Notes under the pieces: model-generated
Database searches by the model: none
Told to the model about the DNA's origin: nothing
The model's input: only the letters and a program-made list of their open reading frames with translations
Shown: positions 44,237 through 52,067 of the stretch, one piece after another
Layout of the letters: each line of letters begins with the position of its first letter
Position numbering within the stretch: position 1 is the stretch's first letter
Made by a program: the position numbers and the translations under genes
From: Gemmatimonadota bacterium
GTDB taxonomy: Bacteria > Gemmatimonadota > Gemmatimonadetes > Longimicrobiales > Gaopeijiaceae
NCBI GenBank assembly: GCA_029262115.1
Contig: JAJCZZ010000093.1
Span: 1-64,000, forward strand
Direction of reading: 5' to 3'
DNA: 64,000 nucleotides

Positions 44237-44325
44237 AGCTGATGGACGTTCGCTTCCGACTCGCGGAAACCCGCCGATTTGACCACCGTGGGGACTCACG
44301 TCACTTCATGAAATACGAGTGAGCA

Positions 44326-45246
44326 ATGACGATGACTGTTCCCGCAACACTGACGGAGGACATGTGGAGCCCCTGGCTCGCGAGTCTACAGCCAAGAACC
44401 GCCGTGTTCTGCAGGGCGGATGTCCTCGCCCCCTGGGGGTTCAGGATCGAAAGCCGACCGCAAGCCACCTTCCACGTCCTTACGCGTGGGAAGACCCTTT
44501 TGGAGTTGGACGGAGTCGCCGATCCGATCGAGATGACGAAGGGTGATCTCGTGCTCCTTCCTCACGGCTCGGCTCACCAGTTGAAGGATGACCCCTCGTC
44601 CGCCGTGCGCCCGCTCGAGGAGGCTGCCGGCGAGGGAACGGCAAAGGGAAAGATCTTCGCGTTTGGGGGTGACGGGACGGGTGCCGTCATGGTCTGTGGT
44701 GGCTGCGACCTCGGAGTCTCGACCGGGGGTGCGGCCGCCACCCCCTCCTTCCTTCCTCCCGTCATCCGACACCAGTGTGACCGATCGCTCGTAGAAGTGA
44801 TGGAGACCGAGAGCCGTTCCCTCGCCAACGGAGCCGAGGCCGTGCTCTCCCAGACGCTACGACTCCTCGTGGTCCAGGCCCTGAGGAACTTCCTCGCCGA
44901 GCGGACGGAAGGCGAGCGCAGAGGGTTGATCACCCCTGACGTGTCGCGGGCCGTGGCCTTTATTCACAGGAACTTTGGAAGCGACCTCGACATCGACGCC
45001 ATCTGCGCGGTCGCCCGAGTATCGCGATCCACCCTCACCCAGCATTTCACGCAGCACATGGGCGTTCCACCCATCAGCTACCTTCGGATGACCCGTCTTT
45101 CCTATGCCGCAGAATTACTCCGGACAACCGATCGTGGGGTCAAACAAGTCGCGCGGGCCGTCGGATATAGGTCGACATCGAGCTTCTCGCGCGCCTTTCT
45201 CGCCCAGTACGGAACCACGCCCGGCTCGCACCGGCAAGAAGCGTGA
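44326..45246 (+). CDS. AraC-family regulator with cupin sensor (cupin_6 type)
   Basis: A 306-residue regulator. The N-terminal cupin part (~20-190) has FRIESRPQATFHVLTRGKTLLELDG and KGDLVLLPHGSAHQL. The C-terminal double helix-turn-helix domain (~205-300) has VSRAVAFIHRNFGSDLDIDAICAVARVSRSTLTQHFTQHMG and VKQVARAVGYRSTSSFSRAFLAQYGTTPGSHR. It resembles regulators that control nearby oxidoreductase or NTF2-fold genes. It is the first gene of the block that separates the two yceI halves and likely controls the SnoaL/SRPBCC genes after it. Confidence 0.9.
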   Translation: MTMTVPATLTEDMWSPWLASLQPRTAVFCRADVLAPWGFRIESRPQATFHVLTRGKTLLELDGVADPIEMTKGDLVLLPHGSAHQLKDDPSSAVRPLEEAAGEGTAKGKIFAFGGDGTGAVMVCGGCDLGVSTGGAAATPSFLPPVIRHQCDRSLVEVMETESRSLANGAEAVLSQTLRLLVVQALRNFLAERTEGERRGLITPDVSRAVAFIHRNFGSDLDIDAICAVARVSRSTLTQHFTQHMGVPPISYLRMTRLSYAAELLRTTDRGVKQVARAVGYRSTSSFSRAFLAQYGTTPGSHRQEA

Positions 45247-45372
45247 TCTCTCCTTGACCGCTCGGACGTTCTGCACAAGATGCCGGCTGCTGGGACATGG
45301 CGTCTGCCAACGAGGTCGTACATGATGTGAGTTCTTGGTCTGGATCCAAAGAGCCGCCGTACGGGGGGAGGG

Positions 45373-45801
45373 ATGAGCGAGGTGAACAAGCAGGTGATCC
45401 GGACGTTGTACTCCGAGGTCATGGGGAGGGGCAACATGGAGGTCGCGGACGAGATCTTCTCGGACGAGTATGTGGATCACATGCCGATCATGAAGACACC
45501 TGATCGCGAGGGTCTTCTCAAATCCGTAGAGGCGGCCCGCCGTGCCTTCCCTGACGTCCGACCGGAGATCATCGTCGAGATCGCCGAAGGTGAGTGGGTC
45601 GCGATCGCCGTTGACGTCGACGGAGGGACACAGCAGGGGGCGTACATGGGGGTTCCGGCTTCCGGGCGCCCGGTCCACTGGACGGAGACCCACTTCTGGC
45701 GTGTCGTCGACGGCAAGATCCGCGAGCACTATGGCAACGTCAGCATGTTCGAGATCCACAAGATGATCGGGTCGCACGACCTGGACCCGACTCTGGCATA
45801 G
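45373..45801 (+). CDS. SnoaL-like ester cyclase family protein
   Basis: A 142-residue NTF2-fold protein. VNKQVIRTLYSEVMGRGNMEVADEIFSDEYVDHMP (~4-38), the SVEAARRAFPDVRPEIIVEIAEGEWVAI region and RPVHWTETHFWRVVDGKIREHYGNVSM are typical of ester-cyclase SnoaL proteins. Cytoplasmic. It is followed after ten bases by the ABM-like gene, so it is probably the first gene of a 3-4 gene operon. Confidence 0.85.
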   Translation: MSEVNKQVIRTLYSEVMGRGNMEVADEIFSDEYVDHMPIMKTPDREGLLKSVEAARRAFPDVRPEIIVEIAEGEWVAIAVDVDGGTQQGAYMGVPASGRPVHWTETHFWRVVDGKIREHYGNVSMFEIHKMIGSHDLDPTLA

Positions 45802-45811
45802 GGGGACGACG

Positions 45812-46138
45812 ATGAGCGTAACGGTGGTGAACGACTGGCGATTCACCGAAGACGCGGATCTGGCCGAGGCATTCGACGCGATTCGCGCCTATATGGCCTA
45901 CCTCGATCAAAACGACACGGGCATGGAGCAGTCCCTGTGGCTCCGTGTTCGCGACGACACCCTGCGGTACTTCCACATCGCGACTTATCGGACGCCGGAG
46001 GAGCTGGAGACACAGATGCAGTCGGACGGCACCGAGCGGTTCGTGGAACGCCTCTACCCTCATATCGACCCTGACTCGGTCGTCCGCCCGGTGGGCGATG
46101 TGGTGGCGAACGTCGGAACCGGCCCGGGAGACGTGTGA
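45812..46138 (+). CDS. Small ABM/EthD-like dimeric alpha-beta barrel protein
   Basis: A 108-residue protein. SVTVVNDWRFTEDADLAEAF, QSLWLRVRDDTLRYFHIATYRTPEELETQMQS and FVERLYPHIDPDSV fit the ferredoxin-like barrel of antibiotic-biosynthesis-monooxygenase type proteins. No catalytic residues can be assigned. It sits between a SnoaL gene and a SRPBCC-SnoaL fusion. Confidence 0.6.
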   Translation: MSVTVVNDWRFTEDADLAEAFDAIRAYMAYLDQNDTGMEQSLWLRVRDDTLRYFHIATYRTPEELETQMQSDGTERFVERLYPHIDPDSVVRPVGDVVANVGTGPGDV

Positions 46139-46140
46139 CC

Positions 46141-46986
46141 ATGAAGACGATCCTTCACAGCGTGGACATTAAGGCAGGCGCCGCCGCCATCTACGAAGCG
46201 CTGACGACGCGGGACGGCCTGGCCGGATGGTGGACGGCGACGGTCGAGGCGGAAGAAGGCGTTGGTGGCGTCATCGACTTCACCTTCGGCGCCACTTTCA
46301 ACCCGGACATGGAGATCACGGCGCTCGACCCCGAACGACGGGTCGCGTGGACCTGCGTGGGCGGCCACGAACCCTGGCAGGACAACACGTTCGAGTTCCG
46401 GATCGAGGACCGCGGCTCGATCTGCGTGCTGTTCTTTACGCAGACCTACGCCCGGGAGCTCAGCGACGAAGAATACGGTCGCTACAACTTCAACTGGGGC
46501 TTCTATCTCGAGAGCCTCCGTAGCCTAGTGCAGACCCGGCGGGGCGCGCCCTACAACGCGGAGACCGAGGAGGACCGTAAGGCCGTGGTCGAGCGCTTCG
46601 TCGAGGAATACAAGAACCGGCACAACATCAACATCGTGGACGAGCTCGTACACGAAGAGTGCGCGGTTCACATTCCGCTTCCCGGTCTGCCCCAAGGTCG
46701 TGAGGGCATGCGGGTAAATGGCAATCTGGTGACGGCTGCCTTCCCCGATGTCCACGTCGAACGGGAGTTCTTGTGCGCAGACGACGACATCGTCCTCGAA
46801 CGAGCGGTCGCCGAGGCGACCCATCAGGGTGAATTGATGGGCGTCCAGCCGGAGGGCGTGCCGGTCACCTGGACCGAGCTCCATGCTTACCGGGTTCGCG
46901 GCGGCCAGATCACGGAGGTGTGGTCGGAGCCGGACCTCCTGGGAATCATGGTGCAGATCGGTGCCGTGGACCGGCCGGACGGTTGA
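46141..46986 (+). CDS. SRPBCC (AHSA1-like) domain fused to SnoaL-like domain
   Basis: A 281-residue two-domain protein. Residues ~1-137 form a START/SRPBCC ligand-binding fold (ILHSVDIKAGAAAIYEALTTRDGLAGWWT, GGVIDFTFGATFNPDMEI, VAWTCVGGHEPWQDNTFEF). Residues ~145-280 form an ester-cyclase SnoaL fold (VVERFVEEYKNRHNINIVDELVHEECAVHIPLPG, VPVTWTELHAYRVRGGQITEVWSEPD). The fusion of two small-ligand folds is uncommon. The ATG at 46141 is preferred; a GTG at 46135 overlaps the upstream stop. Confidence 0.8.
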   Translation: MKTILHSVDIKAGAAAIYEALTTRDGLAGWWTATVEAEEGVGGVIDFTFGATFNPDMEITALDPERRVAWTCVGGHEPWQDNTFEFRIEDRGSICVLFFTQTYARELSDEEYGRYNFNWGFYLESLRSLVQTRRGAPYNAETEEDRKAVVERFVEEYKNRHNINIVDELVHEECAVHIPLPGLPQGREGMRVNGNLVTAAFPDVHVEREFLCADDDIVLERAVAEATHQGELMGVQPEGVPVTWTELHAYRVRGGQITEVWSEPDLLGIMVQIGAVDRPDG

Positions 46987-47063
46987 CACCGGTCTCGGCC
47001 GTCGGTGATGTGACCCCGCACGGCCATCGTCCACGTGACCTGTTGCCAGACGCTGGAGGAGAG

Positions 47064-47489
47064 ATGGACGACATCATGCACTGGATTTCGATCGACGCAC
47101 CACCCGCACGTGTGTTCGACGCCGTCACCACGGCGCAAGGACTGTCGAGTTGGTGGACCTCGGATGTGGAAGCCGACGCGGCTGTTGGCGATGTCTCGGT
47201 TTTCGGATTCAACGACCGTTCTGTGGTGTTTCGCATGCGGGTGGACGAACTGGCAGCACCTCATTGCGTGCGTTGGACCTGCGTGGGCGACTTCCCGGAG
47301 TGGGAGGGTACTCGGATCGAATTCCGCATAGAGGAAACGGATGAGGGGCAGTCGAACCTTACGTTCACGCACGCGGGATGGGAATCGACTGAGGGTTTCT
47401 TCCGGCAGTGCAACACTGACTGGGGGCGCCTAATGTACTATCTCAAGGACTACCTGGAAGGGCGAGGCAAGGGACCGATGATGGACTAA
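47064..47489 (+). CDS. SRPBCC (AHSA1-like) protein
   Basis: A 141-residue START-fold protein. MHWISIDAPPARVFDAVTTAQGLSSWWTSDVEADAAVGDV, VRWTCVGDFPEWEGTRIEFRI and SNLTFTHAGWESTEGFFRQCN, then DWGRLMYYLKDYLEGRG, are standard. It is related to the N-terminal domain of the preceding fusion protein (shared WWT and RWTCVG words), so a duplication within the cluster is likely. GGAGGAGAG precedes the ATG. It is the last gene of the block. Confidence 0.85.
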   Translation: MDDIMHWISIDAPPARVFDAVTTAQGLSSWWTSDVEADAAVGDVSVFGFNDRSVVFRMRVDELAAPHCVRWTCVGDFPEWEGTRIEFRIEETDEGQSNLTFTHAGWESTEGFFRQCNTDWGRLMYYLKDYLEGRGKGPMMD

Positions 47490-47792
47490 ACACGGGTGCG
47501 GAAACCTGCCATTGGTCCGGCGGTACTGCCGTGCCGATACTATGGATATGGCTCATCGCGCCTATGAAGTCGGATGGCCGGAGACCAGGCTCCCCTCGCC
47601 TTGCTTCAATCTTCAGCCATATGATGATGTCTCGGGTCGACCTATCGCGCAGCCCATGATGGGAGAAGCCGACTTCCGATAGCGTTCTAGGACTCCGAAC
47701 TGGCCCCGCCCAAAATGCCTCCAGACTCCACTCTCTGCGAGGCCACACCAGCGATTCCCGACCCTTCCTGTCCTTGGGCCAGTTGGGCCGAA

Positions 47793-47810
47793 GGCCGCCG
47801 TCAGGCGGCC
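47793..47810 (-). terminator. Hairpin downstream of the PIN-Phd pair
   Basis: GGCCGCC-GTCA-GGCGGCC, a perfect 7-bp stem with a 4-base loop, about 84 bases past the antitoxin stop on the minus strand. It lies in the 47490-47893 gap, where no gene could be supported. Confidence 0.4.
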
Positions 47811-47893
47811 GGAGCCGGAGTCCGGTTGTTATTCGAAGTGACGTCCACCCCGGCGATTCCGTCGCCGCCTTGCCGAGGCTTCGACACTCCGCC

Positions 47894-48136
47894 TTATCTT
47901 GTCGGACCTCCGGCCGGTTCTCGTTCGCGCGACTCTCGTATCGCGGCCAAGATCTCAGCCCTTTCGACTCCGGTATCCACCCCCGGAACGTCCAACGGAG
48001 ATTTCCCCGGTGTCACCGGGCGAACAGCAAACTCGGTTCCGTCCCGCCGCTTGATACGGATCTCGCCGCCCGTACGAGCCTCGTCCAGGACCCGGGCCAA
48101 TCGCTGCCGCGCCTCAGTGTACGTGTAGACTTTCAT
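47894..48136 (-). CDS. Phd/YefM-family antitoxin
   Basis: An 80-residue antitoxin. MKVYTYTEARQRLARVLDEARTGGEIRIKRRDGTEFAVRPV is the Phd fold (Y-T-x-A-R-x-x-L-x-x-x-L-D-x-A). The C-terminus ERAEILAAIRESREREP would bind the toxin. The ATG overlaps the toxin stop by four bases, and the antitoxin gene comes second, the reverse of the usual order. The start at 48136 is chosen over an in-frame 48184. Confidence 0.85.
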   Translation of the reverse strand: MKVYTYTEARQRLARVLDEARTGGEIRIKRRDGTEFAVRPVTPGKSPLDVPGVDTGVERAEILAAIRESREREPAGGPTR

Positions 48137-48531
48137 GACTCCACCTCCAGAACTTCGATTCCCAGCCTCCTGGCTATCTCGCACTGCGCCCGGTCAAGCG
48201 AGAGCAGCGGAGTCGCGTACCGTCGAGCGCACTCCAAGACGTACGCGTCATACGCGTAGACACCGTGGTCGTGTCCGAGCTTCACTGCCTCCTGTAGATC
48301 CACGTCCACAAGATGGACGGGGATACCCTCAAATGACTCCAGTGCCTTCTGAGCCTGCGCCAGGTCGATACGCCCGCGTTTGAAGAGCGCCGTCAGCGCA
48401 TTGCCGACCTCCCAGGAAAGCGATGCCGCGGAGCGAAGGTCCGCACCCTCCGTGGCGCGAAGCAGTGCGGGCTTCGTGGGCTCGTTGAGGATCACCGCGA
48501 TGACGATCGACGTGTCTACCGAGATCTCCAA
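48133..48531 (-). CDS. PIN-domain toxin, encoded first in its operon
   Basis: A 132-residue PIN ribonuclease. ISVDTSIVIAVILNE (Asp6), SWEVGNAL (Glu41), YAYDAYVLECARR (Asp95) and LLSLDRAQCEIA (Asp113) supply the metal-binding set; all are intact. The toxin gene precedes the Phd-type antitoxin, with an ATGA overlap. A perfect 14-bp palindrome lies 22 bases upstream. Confidence 0.88.
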   Translation of the reverse strand: MEISVDTSIVIAVILNEPTKPALLRATEGADLRSAASLSWEVGNALTALFKRGRIDLAQAQKALESFEGIPVHLVDVDLQEAVKLGHDHGVYAYDAYVLECARRYATPLLSLDRAQCEIARRLGIEVLEVES

Positions 48532-48553
48532 TGCCGTCCCCCAGGATCAGATA

Positions 48554-48567
48554 TGTACAATTGTACA
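48554..48567 (-). promoter_or_regulatory. Palindromic operator ahead of the PIN-Phd operon
   Basis: TGTACAATTGTACA is perfectly palindromic and lies 22 bases upstream of the toxin start, in an AT-rich island. It is a likely binding site for the Phd-toxin complex. Confidence 0.6.
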
Positions 48568-48763
48568 GTGCCTTGCCCTTTACGTTCCGTCAAGGATGCG
48601 ACACCTCGAGGGGATTCGGCCCGACATCCGCTCAGCGAGATGTCTCGGGTGGCACGCATCATCATCGCCGAGTCATTTCGAATAACAACGGGTTGCCGCG
48701 TCGGGCGCCACGCGCCCTTGCCCTCCACTAAGGGACATGCCTTCGGCACGTCGGCAACCCTGC

Positions 48764-49170
48764 AAGGTGACTGCCGCGATCCCCGTCGCCAGCATCGACA
48801 CCAACAATGCAGATCGGGATGAGCACCTGCGGTCCGACGACTTCTTCAGGGTCTCCACGCATCCGAACATGACCTTCGAGAGCACCTCGGTCCGCCGGGT
48901 CAATGCGACGGAGCTGATCGCCACCGGGAACCTCACCATCAAGGGAGTGACCCGCGAAGTGCAGATGCCGATCACGATCCTGGGTGTGCAGGAGCTTGAA
49001 GGACCGATGGCATAGCAGATGGGTGTGTCGAAGGTGGCCTCCTTCCACACGACGCTCGAGGTCAACCGGAACGACTTCACCGTCGGGACCGGGAACTGGG
49101 CGGCCGCGACGGTGATCGGACGGACGTCACGATCAAGATCGCGGTTGAGGCCAACCAGCCGGCGATGTAA
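48764..49170 (+). pseudogene. YceI-family gene, 3' half (interrupted and decayed)
   Basis: From about 48764 the frame reads CKVTAAIPVASIDTNNADRD, EHLRSDDFFRVSTHPNMTFE, VTREVQMPITILGVQELEGP. It is then broken by an in-frame TAG (49013-49015), resumes QMGVSKVASFHTTLEVNRNDFTVG, and after a one-base shift ends DVTIKIAVEANQPAM TAA at 49170. These are the middle and end of a YceI-like lipid-binding protein. The first strands are at 44035-44236, directly adjoining in protein terms. Confidence 0.78.
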
Positions 49171-49363
49171 CGACGGTGGGCGAACGCCCGCTGACTGCCG
49201 GGGCGGAACGACGACCCCGCTGCAGATGAACAAGCGGCTCGGATCCCAGGCGGGGTTCGGGCCGTTCGTCGGTTCGGGGCGTTCGTCGGCTTCCTTGGGG
49301 GCTTGAGCCCGGAATGTGTGGTGCAACGTGGCGGTGGGTCAGCCTTGCCGCGCAAGCCACGGC

Positions 49364-49765
49364 CTACCGCTTGCGCCCGAGCATGAACCCTGCGGCGAGC
49401 ATTCCCGTGGCCAGAGCAACGTGCAGGAAATTGTCCATCTGGTTGATGTGGACGATACCGAGGAGATGACCCTCAGGTGAGCCACGAAGTACGATGAAAC
49501 CCAGTAGTCCGACGAGAAAGTACACCGCGCCGAACGACTTCATGAGGAGGATCGAAGGGCCCGTGCCCAAGAGCGCCACGGCGGCGAAACCTGCTGCAGT
49601 CAGGAAGTGGACCGCATTGTGGGGTCCGTTCGTCACAAACAGGCTCTCAGGCCCAAGAACAGGGTTCGGTACTTAGGCGAGCAGGCCAGCCAGTGCGAAG
49701 GCGGTCGCGAATGCCCATGAAATTGTGGTGGCCGTAAGGCCTGTAGACGGGGCAACGGTGGACAT
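49364..49765 (-). pseudogene. DUF4383-like membrane protein gene with one in-frame TAA
   Basis: ATG at 49765, preceded by GGAGGAGGGAG, opens MSTVAPSTGLTATTISWAFA followed by TAFALAGLLA. Codon 31 (49673-49675) is TAA. The same frame continues without a shift: VPNPVLGPESLFVTNGPHNA, then three more helices, ending HVALATGMLAAGFMLGRKR. The joined protein of ~133 residues has the DUF4383 pattern (helix, GP-x-x-LFVTNGPHN, helices). Translation could restart at the GTG at 49636. It is a nonsense mutation or sequencing error; TAA excludes selenocysteine. Confidence 0.75.
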
Positions 49766-49842
49766 CTCCCTCCTCCTCTGTAGACAGGTTGTGTTGGGCG
49801 TACCACAGAGACTGGTGAGACGATGGCGGACGAAACATGCAC

Positions 49843-49854
49843 ATTCGTACGTTT
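49843..49854. promoter_or_regulatory. ATTCGTACGTTT motif upstream of the DUF4383-like gene
   Basis: ATTCGTACGTTT differs by one base from ATTCGTACCTTT at 52008, upstream of the second AraC gene. It lies 78 bases ahead of the minus-strand start at 49765. It may be a shared regulator site. Confidence 0.4.
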
Positions 49855-49904
49855 ATCCATACGGATCGTCCACTTTCCGTTGACTCCTGATCACTGGCGT
49901 TCAC

Positions 49905-50405
49905 TCAGATGGAGCCGGGGGCCTTCGGGGGGCAACTGTTCGTGGAACGAACTCCGGCCGTCTTCCGCGTCATGAAGATCTGGTCGGACGCAGATAACCC
50001 TTCGCTTTCGTAGAGTGATCTCGCTGTTGTGTTCTCGGGCCTCACCAGCAGATGAACGGCTCGGGCTCCGGCCCAGCCGAGTTCCGAGAGCAAAGAGCAC
50101 AGCAGTGCACGTCCGAGTCCTTGGCCCCGCGAGGAGCTAGCAACGAAGAGTTCCGTGACGAAGGCGTCCCGCCCCCTGAACTCCAAGTCGTACCCGAATG
50201 ACCCAACCCCATAGCCCACGATCGAGCCCTGGGATTCGATGCGACAGGTGACGACCAAGCCGAGTTCGGATTCGTCGATCAGTCGTTCGAGTGCGGGACG
50301 CACGGCCTCCGGACGGTATGGTATGCCCTCAGCGGCGCTGAACGCCGCCATGAGAGGTAGGAGGCTGCTCACATCTTCGCGGGTTGCTCGCCCGTAGCAG
50401 GCCAT
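49905..50405 (-). CDS. GNAT-family N-acetyltransferase
   Basis: A 166-residue acetyltransferase. YGRATREDVSSLLPLMAAF at the N-terminus, AFVTELFVASSSRGQGLGRALLCSLLSELGWAGARAVHLLV (the acetyl-CoA loop RGQGLG) and NTTARSLYESEGL, then FMTRK, are classic GNAT motifs. The substrate is unknown. The start at 50405 avoids overlap with the preceding gene; an in-frame GTG at 50498 is possible. It is the last gene of the minus-strand operon from 51910. Confidence 0.85.
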   Translation of the reverse strand: MACYGRATREDVSSLLPLMAAFSAAEGIPYRPEAVRPALERLIDESELGLVVTCRIESQGSIVGYGVGSFGYDLEFRGRDAFVTELFVASSSRGQGLGRALLCSLLSELGWAGARAVHLLVRPENTTARSLYESEGLSASDQIFMTRKTAGVRSTNSCPPKAPGSI

Positions 50406-50445
50406 CTCGAGTCCTGGGGTGGGTGGGGGTCGGATATCCAACCCG

Positions 50446-51033
50446 CTAAACCAGCGTACCGACCCGGGCGCGGAGTCGTGGGACGACGTCACGCTCAAAC
50501 CACGGATTCCTCTTGAGCCACACGCGGTTCCGAGGGCTCGGGTGCGGCATGGGAAGGACAGAAGGCCAGGTGCGACGCCAGTGTGTCACGGCCTCGGTAA
50601 CAGAGGTGGTGGACCCCGAGAGGTGCCACCTCTGGGCATAGCCTCCAACCACCAACGTGAGCTCAACGGATGTCAGATGTTCAAGGATGGCCTCCCTCCA
50701 CGCCGGCGCACACTCAGGGCGGGGCGGTAGATCACCATGTGCCCCGGTCCCCGGGTAGCAGAACCCCATGGGAAGGATGGATACGATGTTGGGGTCGTAG
50801 AATGCTCCGCGGTCGATGCCCATCCAGTCCCGCAAGCGGTCCCCACTTGGGTCATCGAAGGGCACGCCACTGTCGTGGACCCGGCGGCCTGGTGCCTGCC
50901 CCGCGATGAGGATACGAGCACCTCTGTCAGCCTGGACCACAGGACGACAGCCGTGGGGGAGGTGAGGGTCGCACAACTTACAGGCAGCTACCCGACTCAG
51001 GATAGCCTCGAGCGGCTCGGTGGAGGTTGTCAC
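50446..51033 (-). CDS. Uracil-DNA glycosylase superfamily protein
   Basis: A 195-residue protein. CKLCDPHLPHGCRPVVQ, ILIAGQAPGRRVHDSGVPFDDPSGDRLRDWMGID (GQAPG is the water-activating motif region), SILPMGFCYPG, and LPMPHPSPRNRVWLKRNPWF (HPSPRN, the DNA-intercalation motif) fit the UDG family that ends in HPSPRN. It probably acts in base excision or as a single-domain relative. The GTG start overlaps the cupredoxin stop. Confidence 0.85.
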   Translation of the reverse strand: MTTSTEPLEAILSRVAACKLCDPHLPHGCRPVVQADRGARILIAGQAPGRRVHDSGVPFDDPSGDRLRDWMGIDRGAFYDPNIVSILPMGFCYPGTGAHGDLPPRPECAPAWREAILEHLTSVELTLVVGGYAQRWHLSGSTTSVTEAVTHWRRTWPSVLPMPHPSPRNRVWLKRNPWFERDVVPRLRARVGTLV

Positions 51034-51365
51034 CGGACGATCACCTTCCCAGTCATGGTCGGGTGGAACTCACAGAGGTAGGGCAGGACTTGACCTTTTC
51101 CCACGACCCACGTGAACGCTTCCCCGGATCCGATGGACCCGGACTCCATTCCATCGACTTCGCCGGTAACTGTGTGCGGGACGATGTCGTGGTTGATCCA
51201 GGTGATGGTGTCTCCCGCCTCTACCTCGATGGCGTCTGGGTCAAAGGCAAGGTCACGAATGTCGACCTGATGATGAACAGGAGGGGGATCAGTGCACCCG
51301 GAGGCGGTCCCCGCAAACGCGAGGACCGCCATCAGCAGAAGCGGGTGCGGCTCAGGCAAGGTCAC
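51030..51365 (-). CDS. Cupredoxin (plastocyanin-like) lipoprotein
   Basis: A 111-residue blue-copper protein. The N-terminal signal ends TASGC (Cys24), a possible lipidation site. The domain has VEAGDTITWINHDIVPHTVTG (first His ligand, ~62) and LPYLCEFHPTMTGKVIV with Cys, His and Met ligands. It is likely periplasmic. Coupled by GTGA to the DUF4142 gene upstream and to the glycosylase gene downstream. Confidence 0.9.
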   Translation of the reverse strand: MTLPEPHPLLLMAVLAFAGTASGCTDPPPVHHQVDIRDLAFDPDAIEVEAGDTITWINHDIVPHTVTGEVDGMESGSIGSGEAFTWVVGKGQVLPYLCEFHPTMTGKVIVR

Positions 51366-51910
51366 TCGTTCATTCCGGTAACGCTCCGGACCATTCGCTC
51401 CGCGTGCTGCTCATGTCCGCGGAAGATCGCAAGAGCTTGTCGGAACGCTGCCTTCACCTCGCCGTTCTCGATGTTGGGAATGAACGCGTCGGCTACCACA
51501 CCGTTTACGGTCTGATGGTAGGCGAGCTCATTGCTGGCGTACCGGCGATCGAACTCTGCGCCCCGAAGCCGGCTCAGTTCGTCCTTGATCCGCTTCGCGT
51601 CATTGAGCAGTTGGCGACTCAGGGCGTTATCCACGGCTTGAACGTTCAACTTTTCCGCGAGGGCCACGACCTGACCGTTCACTGCCGAGTGGTCTCGGAT
51701 CATGGTCTCTGCGAAGGCACGGATCTCCGGGTTCTCGGACAGAGCCAAGGCCAGATGGGCGTAGGCGATGTCGATATTGCTGGCGGTGACCGCAACATGG
51801 GCCATCTCGACATCGCTGAGGTCCGCCTGAGCCGCGAGGGGCGAGAAACCGGTCAGCGCCAGGACCGGGACGACCAGGAGTCGAACTGCACGAAATGACT
51901 TCACTCTCAT
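51362..51910 (-). CDS. Secreted DUF4142 protein
   Basis: A 182-residue protein with a signal peptide (~10-28, VVPVLALTGFSPLAAQA). The rest is a helical ferritin-like bundle: VAVTASNIDIAYAHLALALSENPEIRAFAETMIRDHSAVN (motif AxxMIxDH), LLNDAKRIKDELSRL and FDRRYASNELAYHQTVNGVV, then HAERMVRSV. It is the first gene of DUF4142-cupredoxin-glycosylase-acetyltransferase, divergent from the AraC gene. Role unknown; related proteins occur in stress loci. Confidence 0.88.
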   Translation of the reverse strand: MRVKSFRAVRLLVVPVLALTGFSPLAAQADLSDVEMAHVAVTASNIDIAYAHLALALSENPEIRAFAETMIRDHSAVNGQVVALAEKLNVQAVDNALSRQLLNDAKRIKDELSRLRGAEFDRRYASNELAYHQTVNGVVADAFIPNIENGEVKAAFRQALAIFRGHEQHAERMVRSVTGMNE

Positions 51911-52007
51911 GGATCTACTCTCTTGCTAGGGTTGGAAGCCCCGATAGGGGCTGCTCGCAACAATAGTCGCCCCAGCTCCACGCACGTTCTATCACTGTGA
52001 GTTCATG

Positions 52008-52029
52008 ATTCGTACCTTTTCGTACAAAT
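52008..52029. promoter_or_regulatory. Direct-repeat site in the divergent DUF4142/AraC promoter region
   Basis: ATTCGTACCTTTTCGTACAA carries TTCGTAC twice, 10 bases apart, one helical turn, as AraC-family proteins often prefer. It lies 39 bases before the AraC ATG and about 98 bases before the DUF4142 start. A similar single site is at 49843. Confidence 0.5.
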
Positions 52030-52067
52030 CGGATGTGGTATCGTGGACACCGTGCTAGATTGGAGGC

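Noticed and set aside
47715-48128. Plus-strand open frame opposite the Phd antitoxin
   Set aside because: It is antisense to the antitoxin and has no domain or RBS.
49673-49675. Selenocysteine at the in-frame stop of the DUF4383-like gene, given selB
   Set aside because: The codon is TAA, not TGA.
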